The notes under the pieces: generated by a model | Seen by the model: only the letters and a program-made list of their open reading frames with translations | Told to the model about the DNA's origin: nothing | Databases searched by the model: none | Shown: in pieces, positions 44,120-53,232 of the stretch | Layout of the letters: every line of letters begins with the position of its first letter | Position numbering within the stretch: position 1 is the first letter of the stretch | From: an uncultured Polaribacter sp. | GTDB lineage: Bacteria > Bacteroidota > Bacteroidia > Flavobacteriales > Flavobacteriaceae | Assembly: GCA_943787375.1 (NCBI GenBank) | Contig: CALSME010000002.1 | Location: forward strand, 372,001-436,000 | DNA length: 64,000 nucleotides | Direction of reading: 5' to 3' | Program-made: the position numbers and the translations under genes

Positions 44120-45428
44120 AAAAACCATTATTTTAGTCTTTATTCTTACTGTAAATTTGCAAGGATTTTCGCAAGAAGTACTCACAAAAAAAGAAGCTTT
44201 AAGAATTACATTAGCAAATAATTTTGGAATTAAAATTGCGAATAACAATTTAGAAACCGCAAAAAATAATTCCAGTATTTACAATACGGGTTTATTGCCG
44301 ACAGCGACGCTTTCTTCTGGGGCCAGTTTTAGAAGAGACAACCAAACAATTACCCGTCAAGATGCGAGTGCTACAAGTATTTCTGGAGCCATTACAAAAT
44401 CGTACAATGCATCTGTAAACTTAAATTATATTCTTTTCGATGGTTTGGGCAGAAAGTACAATTATCAGCAATTAAAAGAAACCTATAATTTAACAGCGCT
44501 TCAAGCTAGAGAGATCATTGAGAATACGTATGTACAGTTATTTACCACATATTTTCAGATAGCAAGACTCTCTGAAAATAAAAATAATTTAATCGAAGCA
44601 CTTTCCATTTCTAAGAAAAGATTACAACGTGCTACCTATCAATATGAATATGGTCAATCTACCAAATTAGACTTGTTAAGTGCTGAAGTAGATCTAAATA
44701 ACGATCGTCTTAGTTTAATTAATGCCGTCCAGCAATTAAGCAATGCAAAACGGGGTTTAAACCTTGTTTTAGGGGTCGAAAAAGAGGTTGTTTATGTTGT
44801 TGAAACGGAGATTGATTTTAACGAAATTCTAAACCTGAAGGAACTGCAACAAAAAACAAGAGCAAAGAATATCTCTTTAAAACAACGCGAGAAAAACATT
44901 GCTATTAGTGAGTTTAACATTAAAATAAGCAAAGCAAATTATTTGCCTTCTTTAGGTTTGAACACCTCTTATGGGTGGAATCAAAGTGAAAATCCAGCCA
45001 CCTCTTTTTTAGCTGGAGCAACTTCCAATGGTTTAAACGCAGGAGTAAGTCTGTCTTGGAATTTATTTGATGGGGGAGCGACAAAAACGAGAGTTGCCAA
45101 CGCAAAAATTGCTCTAGAAAATCAACAGATAGGCTTGGAACAACAAAAAGTAATTGTAGAAAATAATTTAAAGAACACCTGGGAGAATTATAAAAACCAA
45201 CGGTTTATTTTAAAAACACAAGAAACCAATGTTTTAACGGCTAAGAATAATTTTGAAAGAACACAAGAACGCTATCAATTAGGGCAAGTTACTTCGATTG
45301 AATTTAGACAGGCTCAAATGAATTTTATCAATTCAAAAGCTGCATTGAATAATGCAAAATTTGCCGCTAAATTAATTGAAATTCAATTATTGCAATTGAG
45401 CGGAGAAATTTTAAATGTAACTTTTTAG
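44103..45428 (+). CDS. TolC-family outer-membrane efflux channel
   Basis: A protein of about 441 residues with signal peptide (KKTIILVFILTVNLQGFSQ) and the two repeated coiled-coil / barrel halves of the OEP family: TKKEALRITLANNFGIKIANNN, SVNLNYILFDGLGRKYNYQQ, then VSLSWNLFDGGATKTRVANAKI and RYQLGQVTSIEFRQAQMNFINSK. It completes the tripartite pump with the two preceding genes. Start is uncertain: ATGs at 44103 and 44109, both inside the end of the pump gene, give nearly the same signal peptide; an earlier ATG at 44088 would add an acidic stretch and is less likely. Confidence 0.92.
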   Translation: MKMKFKKTIILVFILTVNLQGFSQEVLTKKEALRITLANNFGIKIANNNLETAKNNSSIYNTGLLPTATLSSGASFRRDNQTITRQDASATSISGAITKSYNASVNLNYILFDGLGRKYNYQQLKETYNLTALQAREIIENTYVQLFTTYFQIARLSENKNNLIEALSISKKRLQRATYQYEYGQSTKLDLLSAEVDLNNDRLSLINAVQQLSNAKRGLNLVLGVEKEVVYVVETEIDFNEILNLKELQQKTRAKNISLKQREKNIAISEFNIKISKANYLPSLGLNTSYGWNQSENPATSFLAGATSNGLNAGVSLSWNLFDGGATKTRVANAKIALENQQIGLEQQKVIVENNLKNTWENYKNQRFILKTQETNVLTAKNNFERTQERYQLGQVTSIEFRQAQMNFINSKAALNNAKFAAKLIEIQLLQLSGEILNVTF

Positions 45429-45443
45429 TACACTCTTTTACAC

Positions 45444-46025
45444 ATGGATTTATCAGAAAAAGCTTGGGACAATCGGTATTTAAATAATGATATTGGCTGG
45501 GATTTGGGAGCCGTCTCTCCGCCATTAAAAGCCTATTTTGATCAATTAGAAAACAAGGAATTGAAAATTTTAATTCCAGGAGGAGGGAATGCTCATGAAG
45601 CAGAATATCTTTTCAAGATTGGGTTTGTAAATGTTTTTGTGGTGGATTTGTCAAAAACAGCGATTGATAACATAAAAAAAAGAATTCCAGAATTTCCCGC
45701 ATCCCATTTAATCATTGGCGATTTTTTTGAAGTTGACGATGTATTCGATGTAATTATAGAGCAAACATTTTTCTGTGCATTAAACCCAAATTTAAGAGAA
45801 AAATATGCTTTGAAAATGCACCAACTTTTAAAAGCAAAAGGCACATTAGTTGGGTTGCTTTTTAATGTTCCTTTATATACAGATAGACCTCCGTTTGGGG
45901 GTACTAAAAAAGAATATCTAAGGTATTTTCAGCTTTATTTTAAGGTCCATGATATGGCACCTTGCTACAACTCGTATTCAAAAAGAAGCGGAAAAGAACT
46001 CTTCATGAAACTGATAAATGAATAA
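45444..46025 (+). CDS. TPMT-family SAM-dependent methyltransferase
   Basis: A 193-residue class I methyltransferase. The pattern WDNRYLNNDIGWDLGAVSPPL at the N-terminus and ILIPGGGNAHEAEYLFKIGF (SAM-binding motif I), then VVDLSKTAIDNIKKR and IIEQTFFCALNP, are those of the thiopurine-methyltransferase family, whose bacterial members often methylate tellurite/selenite or thiols and iodide. The natural substrate here is unknown. It follows the TolC gene by 15 bases and may ride on the efflux transcript, which would link export with detoxification; that is only inference. Confidence 0.9.
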   Translation: MDLSEKAWDNRYLNNDIGWDLGAVSPPLKAYFDQLENKELKILIPGGGNAHEAEYLFKIGFVNVFVVDLSKTAIDNIKKRIPEFPASHLIIGDFFEVDDVFDVIIEQTFFCALNPNLREKYALKMHQLLKAKGTLVGLLFNVPLYTDRPPFGGTKKEYLRYFQLYFKVHDMAPCYNSYSKRSGKELFMKLINE

Positions 46026-46061
46026 TTGTCTTTGTTTATTGTAATGAAAACCTGTTTCGAT

Positions 46062-47240
46062 TTATTTAAAAGCATTGAATCCCGTGATGTCTAAACCTGT
46101 AATTAGTAGGTGGATGTCGTGTGTTCCTTCATAGGTAATAACACTCTCTAAATTCATCATATGGCGCATAATAGAATATTCGCCTGTAATCCCCATGCCT
46201 CCTAACATTTGTCTTGCTTCTCGGGCAATTTTAATCGCCATGTCCACATTGTTTCTTTTTGCCATTGAGATCTGTGCGGAGGTTGCTTTTCCGTCGTTTT
46301 TTAACTTCCCTAATCTCCATGCTAAAAGCTGTGCTTTGGTAATTTCGGTGATCATTTCAGCCAATTTCTTTTGTTGTAATTGAAACTGCCCAATTGGCTT
46401 TCCAAATTGTTCTCGTTCTTTTACATAACGCAAAGCCGTGTCGTAGCAATCCATCGCAGCTCCAATGGCTCCCCAAGCAATTCCAAAACGAGCTGAATCT
46501 AAGCAGCCTAATGGCGCACCCAGTCCAGATTTGTTAGGTAATAGGTTTTCTTTTGGCACTTTTACATTGTCAAAAATAAGTTCGCCAGTAGCAGATGCTC
46601 GTAACGACCACTTGTTATGTGTTTCTGGAGTTGAAAAACCTTCCATTCCGCGTTCTACAATTAAACCATGAATTCTTCCTTCCTCGTTTTTGGCCCAAAC
46701 AACAGCCACTTGTGCAAAAGGGGCATTTGAAATCCACATTTTTGCGCCGTTTAAAAGATAATGATCTCCCATATCTTTATAATTTGTTGTCATTCCTGCG
46801 GGGTTTGAACCATGATTTGGCTCCGTCAAACCAAAACAACCCATCCATTCGCCAGTGGCTAATTTTGGTAAATATTTTTTGCGTTGTGCTTCATTTCCGT
46901 ATTGAAATATTGGATACATTACCAATGATGACTGAACTGAGGCTGTAGAGCGAACACCAGAGTCTCCACGTTCTATTTCTTGCATGATTAATCCATAAGA
47001 AATTTGATCCAATCCAGCACCACCGTATTCTTCTGGAATATAAGGACCGAAAGCTCCAATTCCTGATAAACCTGCAATAATTTGAGTTGGAAATTCTGCT
47101 TTTTGAGCATATTCCTCTATAATTGGAGATACATCACGTTTTACCCAATTACGAGCAGCTTCACGAATTAACTTGTGCTCTTCCGTTAATAAATCATCAA
47201 TATTATAATAATCGGGCGCTTGAAATAAGTCTGGTTTCAT
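46062..47240 (-). CDS. Acyl-CoA dehydrogenase, glutaryl-CoA type
   Basis: A 392-residue flavoprotein. The FAD/acyl-CoA motifs are present: MGCFGLTEPNHGSNPAG near 133, KMWISNAPFAQVAVVWAK, and the C-terminal LGGMGITGEYSIMRHMMNLESVITYEGTHDIHLLITG, where the Glu in YEGTHDIH is the catalytic base. TEPNHGS and YEGTHDIH together point to the glutaryl-CoA dehydrogenase branch (lysine and tryptophan breakdown), which also decarboxylates. The gene is a single leftward unit with its own promoter. Confidence 0.93.
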   Translation of the reverse strand: MKPDLFQAPDYYNIDDLLTEEHKLIREAARNWVKRDVSPIIEEYAQKAEFPTQIIAGLSGIGAFGPYIPEEYGGAGLDQISYGLIMQEIERGDSGVRSTASVQSSLVMYPIFQYGNEAQRKKYLPKLATGEWMGCFGLTEPNHGSNPAGMTTNYKDMGDHYLLNGAKMWISNAPFAQVAVVWAKNEEGRIHGLIVERGMEGFSTPETHNKWSLRASATGELIFDNVKVPKENLLPNKSGLGAPLGCLDSARFGIAWGAIGAAMDCYDTALRYVKEREQFGKPIGQFQLQQKKLAEMITEITKAQLLAWRLGKLKNDGKATSAQISMAKRNNVDMAIKIAREARQMLGGMGITGEYSIMRHMMNLESVITYEGTHDIHLLITGLDITGFNAFK

Positions 47241-47270
47241 AAAGTTTTTCTATAATTTGGTAAATTTTAA

Positions 47271-47303
47271 CAAATCTATCAAATATTGTTTAATATTTAA
47301 CAA
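47271..47303 (-). promoter_or_regulatory. Promoter of the acyl-CoA dehydrogenase gene
   Basis: On the minus strand: TTG (complement of 47301-47303), a 22-base spacer, TAGATTTG (complement of 47271-47278). The -7 is exact; the spacer is at the long end. Predicted leader about 27 bases. Confidence 0.55.
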
Positions 47304-47400
47304 TTCTTTCTTAAAAATAATTGCCTTAAATTAGAGTTAAAAATACGTATCTTTTTTAAAGTTAACGATTGGAAAATGATAAAAAGTTATTGTTTTCTTT

Positions 47401-47408
47401 TAAGTTTG
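47401..47408 (+). promoter_or_regulatory. -7 element just before rnpA
   Basis: TAAGTTTG matches TAnnTTTG exactly and ends 5 bases before the rnpA ATG at 47414, which would leave a leader of only about 2 bases. No normal -33 element. Confidence 0.35.
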
Positions 47409-47413
47409 TAAAG

Positions 47414-47806
47414 ATGAAGCACACCTTAGGTAAATTGGAGCGATTAAAGAGCAAGAAACTAATTGAAAAATTATATGAACAAGGAAGTTCTGTGAAATCT
47501 TTTCCGTTAAGAATGGTGTATCTGCAAACAAAACACACTTCAGAGTTTCCTGCTCAAGTAGGTGTTTCCGTCTCCAAAAGAAATTTTAAGTCGGCTGTAG
47601 ACAGAAATCGAATCAAAAGATTGCTGCGCGAATCGTATCGTTTGCAAAAAGAAATCGTGTACCATGATATAGAAGTTCCTTATGTTTTTATGATTTCGTA
47701 TATTGCTAAAGAAGAAGTAAAGCACGAAGAAATTTATGCTAAAATGACCAAGTTACTTACATTGTTTGTAGCGGAAACTAAAAAGAAAACTGATGCGTCC
47801 ACTTAA
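47414..47806 (+). CDS. rnpA: Ribonuclease P protein component
   Basis: A 130-residue basic protein that assists the RNase P RNA in 5' tRNA maturation. The RNR signature reads SVSKRNFKSAVDRNRIKRLLRESYR. The family N-terminus is KHTLGKLERLKSKK, so the ATG at 47414 is taken; a TTG 45 bases upstream opens the frame but adds unrelated residues. In most bacteria rnpA sits beside rpmH and dnaA; here it lies next to a C-terminal processing protease, overlapping it by 14 bases, the arrangement I recall in Flavobacteriaceae. Confidence 0.95.
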   Translation: MKHTLGKLERLKSKKLIEKLYEQGSSVKSFPLRMVYLQTKHTSEFPAQVGVSVSKRNFKSAVDRNRIKRLLRESYRLQKEIVYHDIEVPYVFMISYIAKEEVKHEEIYAKMTKLLTLFVAETKKKTDAST

Positions 47807-49433
47807 TTTTAAAAAAAGAACAGCGATTGTTCTAATTGGAGTCACCCTTTTTTTGACGTACTCCTTTAAATCTAATTTTTTTGAAGTTGCCAAACAAATA
47901 GAGATTTACAATACGTTGTTTAAGGAGTTAAACATGTATTATATTGATGAGGTTAATCCTGCGGAATTAACAAACAAAGCAATTCAGAATACCTTAAAAG
48001 ATTTAGACCCTTATACGAGTTTTTATGATGAACAAGCTGTGGAAGAAGCTCGTATAAGACGTGCAGGAGAATACGGAGGTATTGGAGTTGCGGTCTATTA
48101 TACAAAGAAAGGAATTCAATTAAAAGAAATTTATAAGGGGTATGCTGCAGATCGAGCAAATTTAAAGGCGGGAGATGTTATCATTTCTGTAGACGGCCAA
48201 TCTCTAAAAGATATGGAGCAAGAGCAATGTGCGCTCTTTTTAAAAGGAATTCCTAAAAGTACTTTTCATGTTGAATTTGAGCGTCAAGGGAGGATTATTA
48301 AAAAAGAATTGAGCAGAGATAAAATTATTGTAAACCCGGTGCCTTTTGCGGAAATGATTGATTCAGAAACGGGATATATTCCCCTTACACAGTTTAGTGA
48401 AAAAGCCTCTTTTGAAGTAAAAAAGGCCTACCGTAAATTGAAGAAGTTAGGAATGACCAAATTAGTTTTCGATTTGCGCTCTAATCCGGGGGGATCTCTT
48501 TTAGAAGCGATTAATATCTCTAATTTTTTTCTTCCAAAAGGGGAAAAAATTGTTTCAACAAAAGCAAAAGTTAAAAAATGGAGCAATACCTATTTTAGCA
48601 AAAATGCCCCCTTAGATTTAGAGATTCCTATTGTTGTTTTAGTAAACGGGCGTTCTGCATCGGCATCAGAGATTGTGAGTGGTGCGCTACAAGACTATGA
48701 TAGGGCTGTGATTATGGGGCAACGTTCTTTTGGAAAAGGACTGGTACAGCGGTATCGAGAATTGACGTATGGAACCCAATTAAAAGTAACCATTTCGAAA
48801 TATTATACACCTAGTGGTCGCTGTATCCAAGAAATGGATTATGCAAATACGGATGAAAATGGGAATGTTCCTAAGTTTTCCGATGCTGGAATCAATGCTT
48901 TTCAAACAGCAAATGGAAGAGCGGTTTATGATGGTGGAGGTGTTTTACCCGATGTTGTTATTCAAACATCCAAACCTACTCAAGCCACCAAAAAGCTCCT
49001 AGCTTCTCGGGCTATTTTTAATTTTGTAACGGACTATTATTATCAAAAAAAGCCGCTTACAGATTTGGAAAGGTTTCAATTTTCAAATTTAGTCTTTAAA
49101 GATTTTACAGATTATTTAAAAAAAGACACTGTTTTTAAAACGCATGAAGAGCAATTATTTAAAAAGGCTTACAGTTCGATTGCTAAAGAAAAAGAAACGA
49201 CCATTGATGAAGAATATAAGAAGATTCAAAAAGCTCTTTTAGCAGATAAAATCAGTGAAATTTCAAAAAACAAAGAGCTTGTAGAAAATCTCCTAAAAGA
49301 AGAAATTTTAATACGATACTTTTATCAAGAAGGTGTTTACAAAAACAAGTTAAAAGAAGATCGTGTTGTGTTGGAGGCAGTTCAGCTATTAAAGCAACCC
49401 AAAAGGTATTTGAAAGTCTTATCTGGAAAATAA
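47793..49433 (+). CDS. C-terminal processing peptidase (S41 family)
   Basis: A 546-residue serine protease of the periplasm, anchored or exported by an N-terminal helix (TAIVLIGVTLFLTYSF). PDZ domain at about 80-165 (YGGIGVAVYYTKKGIQLKEIYKG, GDVIISVDGQSL), then the S41 domain with FDLRSNPGGSL, catalytic Ser in NGRSASASEIVSGALQD and Lys in GQRSFGKGLVQ. The C-terminal 130 residues are a helical extension. These enzymes trim or degrade proteins from their C-termini. It overlaps rnpA by 14 bases. Confidence 0.93.
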   Translation: MRPLNFKKRTAIVLIGVTLFLTYSFKSNFFEVAKQIEIYNTLFKELNMYYIDEVNPAELTNKAIQNTLKDLDPYTSFYDEQAVEEARIRRAGEYGGIGVAVYYTKKGIQLKEIYKGYAADRANLKAGDVIISVDGQSLKDMEQEQCALFLKGIPKSTFHVEFERQGRIIKKELSRDKIIVNPVPFAEMIDSETGYIPLTQFSEKASFEVKKAYRKLKKLGMTKLVFDLRSNPGGSLLEAINISNFFLPKGEKIVSTKAKVKKWSNTYFSKNAPLDLEIPIVVLVNGRSASASEIVSGALQDYDRAVIMGQRSFGKGLVQRYRELTYGTQLKVTISKYYTPSGRCIQEMDYANTDENGNVPKFSDAGINAFQTANGRAVYDGGGVLPDVVIQTSKPTQATKKLLASRAIFNFVTDYYYQKKPLTDLERFQFSNLVFKDFTDYLKKDTVFKTHEEQLFKKAYSSIAKEKETTIDEEYKKIQKALLADKISEISKNKELVENLLKEEILIRYFYQEGVYKNKLKEDRVVLEAVQLLKQPKRYLKVLSGK

Positions 49434-49471
49434 AACAATCAAATGAGTATCTTCGCATAAATAAAACGAGT

Positions 49472-51157
49472 ATGACATCACCAATGAAAATAGAAAGAAC
49501 CAGAGCGCAAGAGTCTACAAATGCCATAGAAAAACTATACATTTCTATGCGTCATTTATTTAGTAGAGGCTTTTACAAGCCGATGGGAATTTCTGGTGAA
49601 ACTTTACGAAAATCTTTATTACTTCTTCGTCCAGAAATCTATGGTTCTATTGCTGAAGAAAGAGTTGAATTAAACGGACTTGTGTATGTTATAGAACGCT
49701 TGCCAGAAGGAATCGAAGAATGTCAATTTATTAACTTAACGGCAGATGAAGGATATAAAAACTCTCACTTCAAAACCATCATTCCTCCAAAAAGAAGAAG
49801 AAACTGCTATCGGATTGATAAAGATCAAATGAATATCGAGATTACCCGTGGGCGATCAGAAATTTATGATATTTTAACGCACCTTACTTTTTTATTTATA
49901 GAATCGCACAAAATAAATGAACGTGTAAGTATTAAGGATGGAAAAGATTTTACGCGGGAATGGAAAAATTTAGAGGCGGTTGTTTTGCTTCAAAAAGAAC
50001 TATCAAATGAAGCGCGAGAACTTACAATTGCCCATCTAGGAAATATTTTAGGAAGATCCTATAGTGAAGTTTCTAATGTATATCATACGTTTGCTACGGA
50101 TGAAAATCCACACCGTTTTTTTCAATTAATCTACTGGTTGGGGAAATTGGCCAATGATGAAGCTAGTGAAGGAGAAAAACGTTCTGTAACCTTCAGTTCT
50201 GTTTTAATAGAGGAAATTGGACATCATATTTATGGAGAAGTTTGGGCAGACAACATTAAAAAAACGCTTTTAGAAAATAATTTAATTCACAAACCAATTC
50301 ACATTATCAGTGCAAATATGCACAGTGTGCTAAATTCTATTTATGCAGAAAAAGCGCTGCCAAAGGAAGCTAAAAAAGCCAAAGATTTTGAACTTTTTGA
50401 GCTGATGAGTGCTCCCAATAGCAAGCCTTTGCAAAAAATAGTGAAAGATTTTGCTTCTAAAAATGGACTGATTTATTTAAAAGATACCTCCGGCACCAAT
50501 ATAAACGTACAAATTATTGATACCAATAAAATAAATGGGGATGTAACGACGTTTACAAAAGGAAATTCTGAAGAAGAATCGCCCGTTATTATTGTAATGG
50601 ATTACGCTTTTGGAGAACAAGCCTATGAAACCATGGATGAATTGTTAAAACCATACAAGTCAAAAAATGGAGAAATTCATTTAAATGTACAATCGGTTTC
50701 AATCATGGGGAAAGCAGGTATTTTAGAAGGTGGAAAAGGAGATATTATGATTCCTTCTGCCCATATTTTTGAGGGAACCGCAGATAATTATCCTTTTAAA
50801 AATGAATTGACAAAAGAAGATTTAGAAGGTTTTGGAGTTAAAGTTTTTGACGGAACTATGGTCTCTGTTTTAGGAACCTCTTTACAGAATAAGGATTTAT
50901 TAAAGTTTTTTCACGACTCTACCTGGAATGTCATAGGTTTAGAAATGGAAGGAGCCCATTATCAAAAAGCAATTCAATCTGCTTCTAAAATAAGAGGCAA
51001 TATTTCAGAAGATGTAAAAGTAAGGTACGCCTATTACGCATCAGACAACCCTTTAGAGACTGGAGCAACGTTGGCTTCTGGTGGATTAGGAATGACGGGC
51101 GTTACCCCTACCTATGCAATTACAAAAAGAATTATAGAACAAATTTTTAACAGTTAG
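49472..51157 (+). CDS. DUF6909-like protein with nucleoside-phosphorylase-like C-terminus
   Basis: A 561-residue cytoplasmic protein. I recall this pattern (RTRAQESTNAIEKLYISMRHLFSRGFYKPMG at the start) from a Bacteroidota-specific family named DUF6909. The N-terminal half (1-270) is mostly helical with no motif I can name. The C-terminal half (about 270-560) has features of the PNP/MTAN fold: a GKAGILEGGKGDIMIP strand-loop, GTMVSVLGTSLQNKDLL, the GLEMEGAHY block resembling the ribose-binding MExEGA/MEsaA motif, and YASDNPL resembling the catalytic SD. No activity is known to me. A -7-like TATCTTCG lies at 49448-49455. Confidence 0.75.
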   Translation: MTSPMKIERTRAQESTNAIEKLYISMRHLFSRGFYKPMGISGETLRKSLLLLRPEIYGSIAEERVELNGLVYVIERLPEGIEECQFINLTADEGYKNSHFKTIIPPKRRRNCYRIDKDQMNIEITRGRSEIYDILTHLTFLFIESHKINERVSIKDGKDFTREWKNLEAVVLLQKELSNEARELTIAHLGNILGRSYSEVSNVYHTFATDENPHRFFQLIYWLGKLANDEASEGEKRSVTFSSVLIEEIGHHIYGEVWADNIKKTLLENNLIHKPIHIISANMHSVLNSIYAEKALPKEAKKAKDFELFELMSAPNSKPLQKIVKDFASKNGLIYLKDTSGTNINVQIIDTNKINGDVTTFTKGNSEEESPVIIVMDYAFGEQAYETMDELLKPYKSKNGEIHLNVQSVSIMGKAGILEGGKGDIMIPSAHIFEGTADNYPFKNELTKEDLEGFGVKVFDGTMVSVLGTSLQNKDLLKFFHDSTWNVIGLEMEGAHYQKAIQSASKIRGNISEDVKVRYAYYASDNPLETGATLASGGLGMTGVTPTYAITKRIIEQIFNS

Positions 51158-51181
51158 AAAAAGAAATAAACAAAAATAACG

Positions 51182-52216
51182 ATGGCAGCCAAACAACAAA
51201 ACAACGAAGAAGAAGTAGATTTAGGATCTTTATTTGTAATTATTGGAAAAGGATTTTCAAATCTCTTCAATTTTATCGGCAACCTTTTTAAAAGCATTTT
51301 TCATTTTTTCATAACGATTTTACTTTTTTTAAAAGAGCATCTTATCAAAATTGCAATTGCCGCAGTCCTTGGTTTTATTGTGGGTTTTTTTATAGAGATA
51401 AAAACTCCAAAAAGGTATACATCAGACTTACTCTTACAGCCCAACTTTAAAAGTTCAAGGCAATTGTACAATAACATTCATTTTTACAGCGATCTTGTAA
51501 AACAAAAAGACACCCTAGGTATTCAAAAGATATTTGGGTTAACCAAGGAGGAAGCAAGTTCTTTGAAAAAGGTTACAATTGAGCCAATTATAAACCAAAA
51601 AGATGTAGTTTCTAGTTATGACGATTTAATGTCAGAAGTGGACACTTTAGCTTTACGAGATTTTGATTTTGAAGAATTCAAAACTTCGTTCACTACTTTT
51701 GACTATAAATTACACAGAATAAACGTTGTTGCTGAAAAAAAAGATGTTTTTCAAAAATTAGATGAAGTAATTATTACGGCAATTAATAATCCATATTTTA
51801 GTAACCTAAAGAAACTTACAAACGAGAATTTAAATCGAACCGATTCGATTTACCGACAAAACTTATCGCAAGTAGACTCATTAAGAAGTGTTTATATGCA
51901 GGTGCTCTTAGCAGAAGCAAAAAAGGAATCCAGTGGTACCAACATTGATTTCGGCAGCAAGGAAAGACCTACAAAAGAAATTGAACTTTTTAATACCCAT
52001 CGAAGAATAAATTTTGAGCTAAAGGAAATTTCAGAAACCAAATCGAAAGAGTATGAAATTATCAATGTTATTTATAATTTTCAACCGATTGGTGAAGAAA
52101 TTAAGGGAGTAATTGAAAATAAGGCATTTCAGTTCGCTGTATTATTTGCTTTGGCGACCATCCTTTTATTACTTTTATTAAAATTAAACCGTTATTTAAA
52201 TAGTTACAAAAAATAG
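51182..52216 (+). CDS. Wzz-like polysaccharide chain-length protein
   Basis: A 344-residue inner-membrane protein. A helix at about 53-72, a periplasmic domain of about 240 residues, mostly helical, and a second helix at about 317-337 give the co-polymerase (Wzz) topology. KTPKRYTSDLLLQPNFKSSRQLYNN resembles the N-terminal Wzz strand. It lacks the cytoplasmic tyrosine kinase of Wzc-type proteins. Its position immediately before the dTDP-sugar genes supports a role in chain-length control of the polysaccharide made by the genes to the right. The first 50 residues include an extra amphipathic stretch. Confidence 0.75.
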   Translation: MAAKQQNNEEEVDLGSLFVIIGKGFSNLFNFIGNLFKSIFHFFITILLFLKEHLIKIAIAAVLGFIVGFFIEIKTPKRYTSDLLLQPNFKSSRQLYNNIHFYSDLVKQKDTLGIQKIFGLTKEEASSLKKVTIEPIINQKDVVSSYDDLMSEVDTLALRDFDFEEFKTSFTTFDYKLHRINVVAEKKDVFQKLDEVIITAINNPYFSNLKKLTNENLNRTDSIYRQNLSQVDSLRSVYMQVLLAEAKKESSGTNIDFGSKERPTKEIELFNTHRRINFELKEISETKSKEYEIINVIYNFQPIGEEIKGVIENKAFQFAVLFALATILLLLLLKLNRYLNSYKK

Positions 52217-52223
52217 CAGTAGA

Positions 52224-53228
52224 ATGCAGACAATTCTTATTACCGGAGGTGCTGGATTTATCGGATCTAATTTTATTCCCTTTTTCTTAGAAGCGAATTC
52301 TAATTTTAAAGTGGTTAATCTAGATCTTTTAACCTACGCCGGCGATTTACAGAATTTAAAAGGAGTTGAAAGGAATTCTAGGTACACCTTTGTGAAGGGA
52401 GATATTTGCGAACGAAACATAGTAGAAAGCCTATTTCAAAAATATAATTTCAATGGTGTCATTCATTTTGCCGCAGAATCACATGTAGACAACTCAATAA
52501 AAAAACCAGATGCCTTTGTGAAAACAAATGTTTTTGGAACGTTTAATGTATTAGATGTCGCAAGAAACCATTGGATGCAGGGTCCCAATCAATATAAAAC
52601 AGCCTACGAACACTGTCGGTTTCATCACATTTCAACCGATGAAGTATACGGTACTTTGGGAGCAGAAGGTCTTTTTACAGAACAAACGCCCTATGCACCA
52701 AACAGTCCGTATAGCGCCTCAAAAGCAAGTTCAGATTTTTTGGTGCGAAGCTACTTCCACACCTATGGAATGAATGTGGTAACGACGAATTGTTCTAATA
52801 ACTACGGACCAAAGCAGCATGCCGAAAAATTGATTCCGACAATTATCAGAAAAGCGATTTCAGGAGCAGCGATTCCTATTTATGGCGATGGGAAAAACAT
52901 TCGAGATTGGTTGTATGTTGAAGATCATTGCAAAGGAATCGATTTGGTATTCAAACAAGGAAAAGCTGGTGAAACCTACAATATAGGCGGAAAAAATGAA
53001 CGAAACAATTTGTCCATCGCAACGACAATTTGTGCAATTTTAGATGAATTAAAACCCAAAAAAACCACTTATAAAGAACAAATTACTTTTGTTCCAGACC
53101 GTGCAGGTCATGATTTTAGATATGCGATTGATGCGACGAAAGTGGAAAAAGAATTACATTGGAAAGCCGACGAAGATTTTGAATCTGGAATTAAAAAAAC
53201 CATTGATTGGTATTTAAAAAAGGAGTAA
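52224..53228 (+). CDS. rfbB: dTDP-glucose 4,6-dehydratase
   Basis: A 334-residue extended short-chain dehydrogenase that turns dTDP-glucose into dTDP-4-keto-6-deoxyglucose. GGAGFIGS (7-14) binds NAD; STDEVYG and YSASKAS supply the catalytic Thr/Asp/Glu and Tyr-x3-Lys residues. [17 protein letters not shown] is standard. It acts after RfbA, the next gene, 4 bases away; three rfb genes run in the order B-A-C. Confidence 0.96.
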   Translation: MQTILITGGAGFIGSNFIPFFLEANSNFKVVNLDLLTYAGDLQNLKGVERNSRYTFVKGDICERNIVESLFQKYNFNGVIHFAAESHVDNSIKKPDAFVKTNVFGTFNVLDVARNHWMQGPNQYKTAYEHCRFHHISTDEVYGTLGAEGLFTEQTPYAPNSPYSASKASSDFLVRSYFHTYGMNVVTTNCSNNYGPKQHAEKLIPTIIRKAISGAAIPIYGDGKNIRDWLYVEDHCKGIDLVFKQGKAGETYNIGGKNERNNLSIATTICAILDELKPKKTTYKEQITFVPDRAGHDFRYAIDATKVEKELHWKADEDFESGIKKTIDWYLKKE

Positions 53229-53232
53229 TAAA

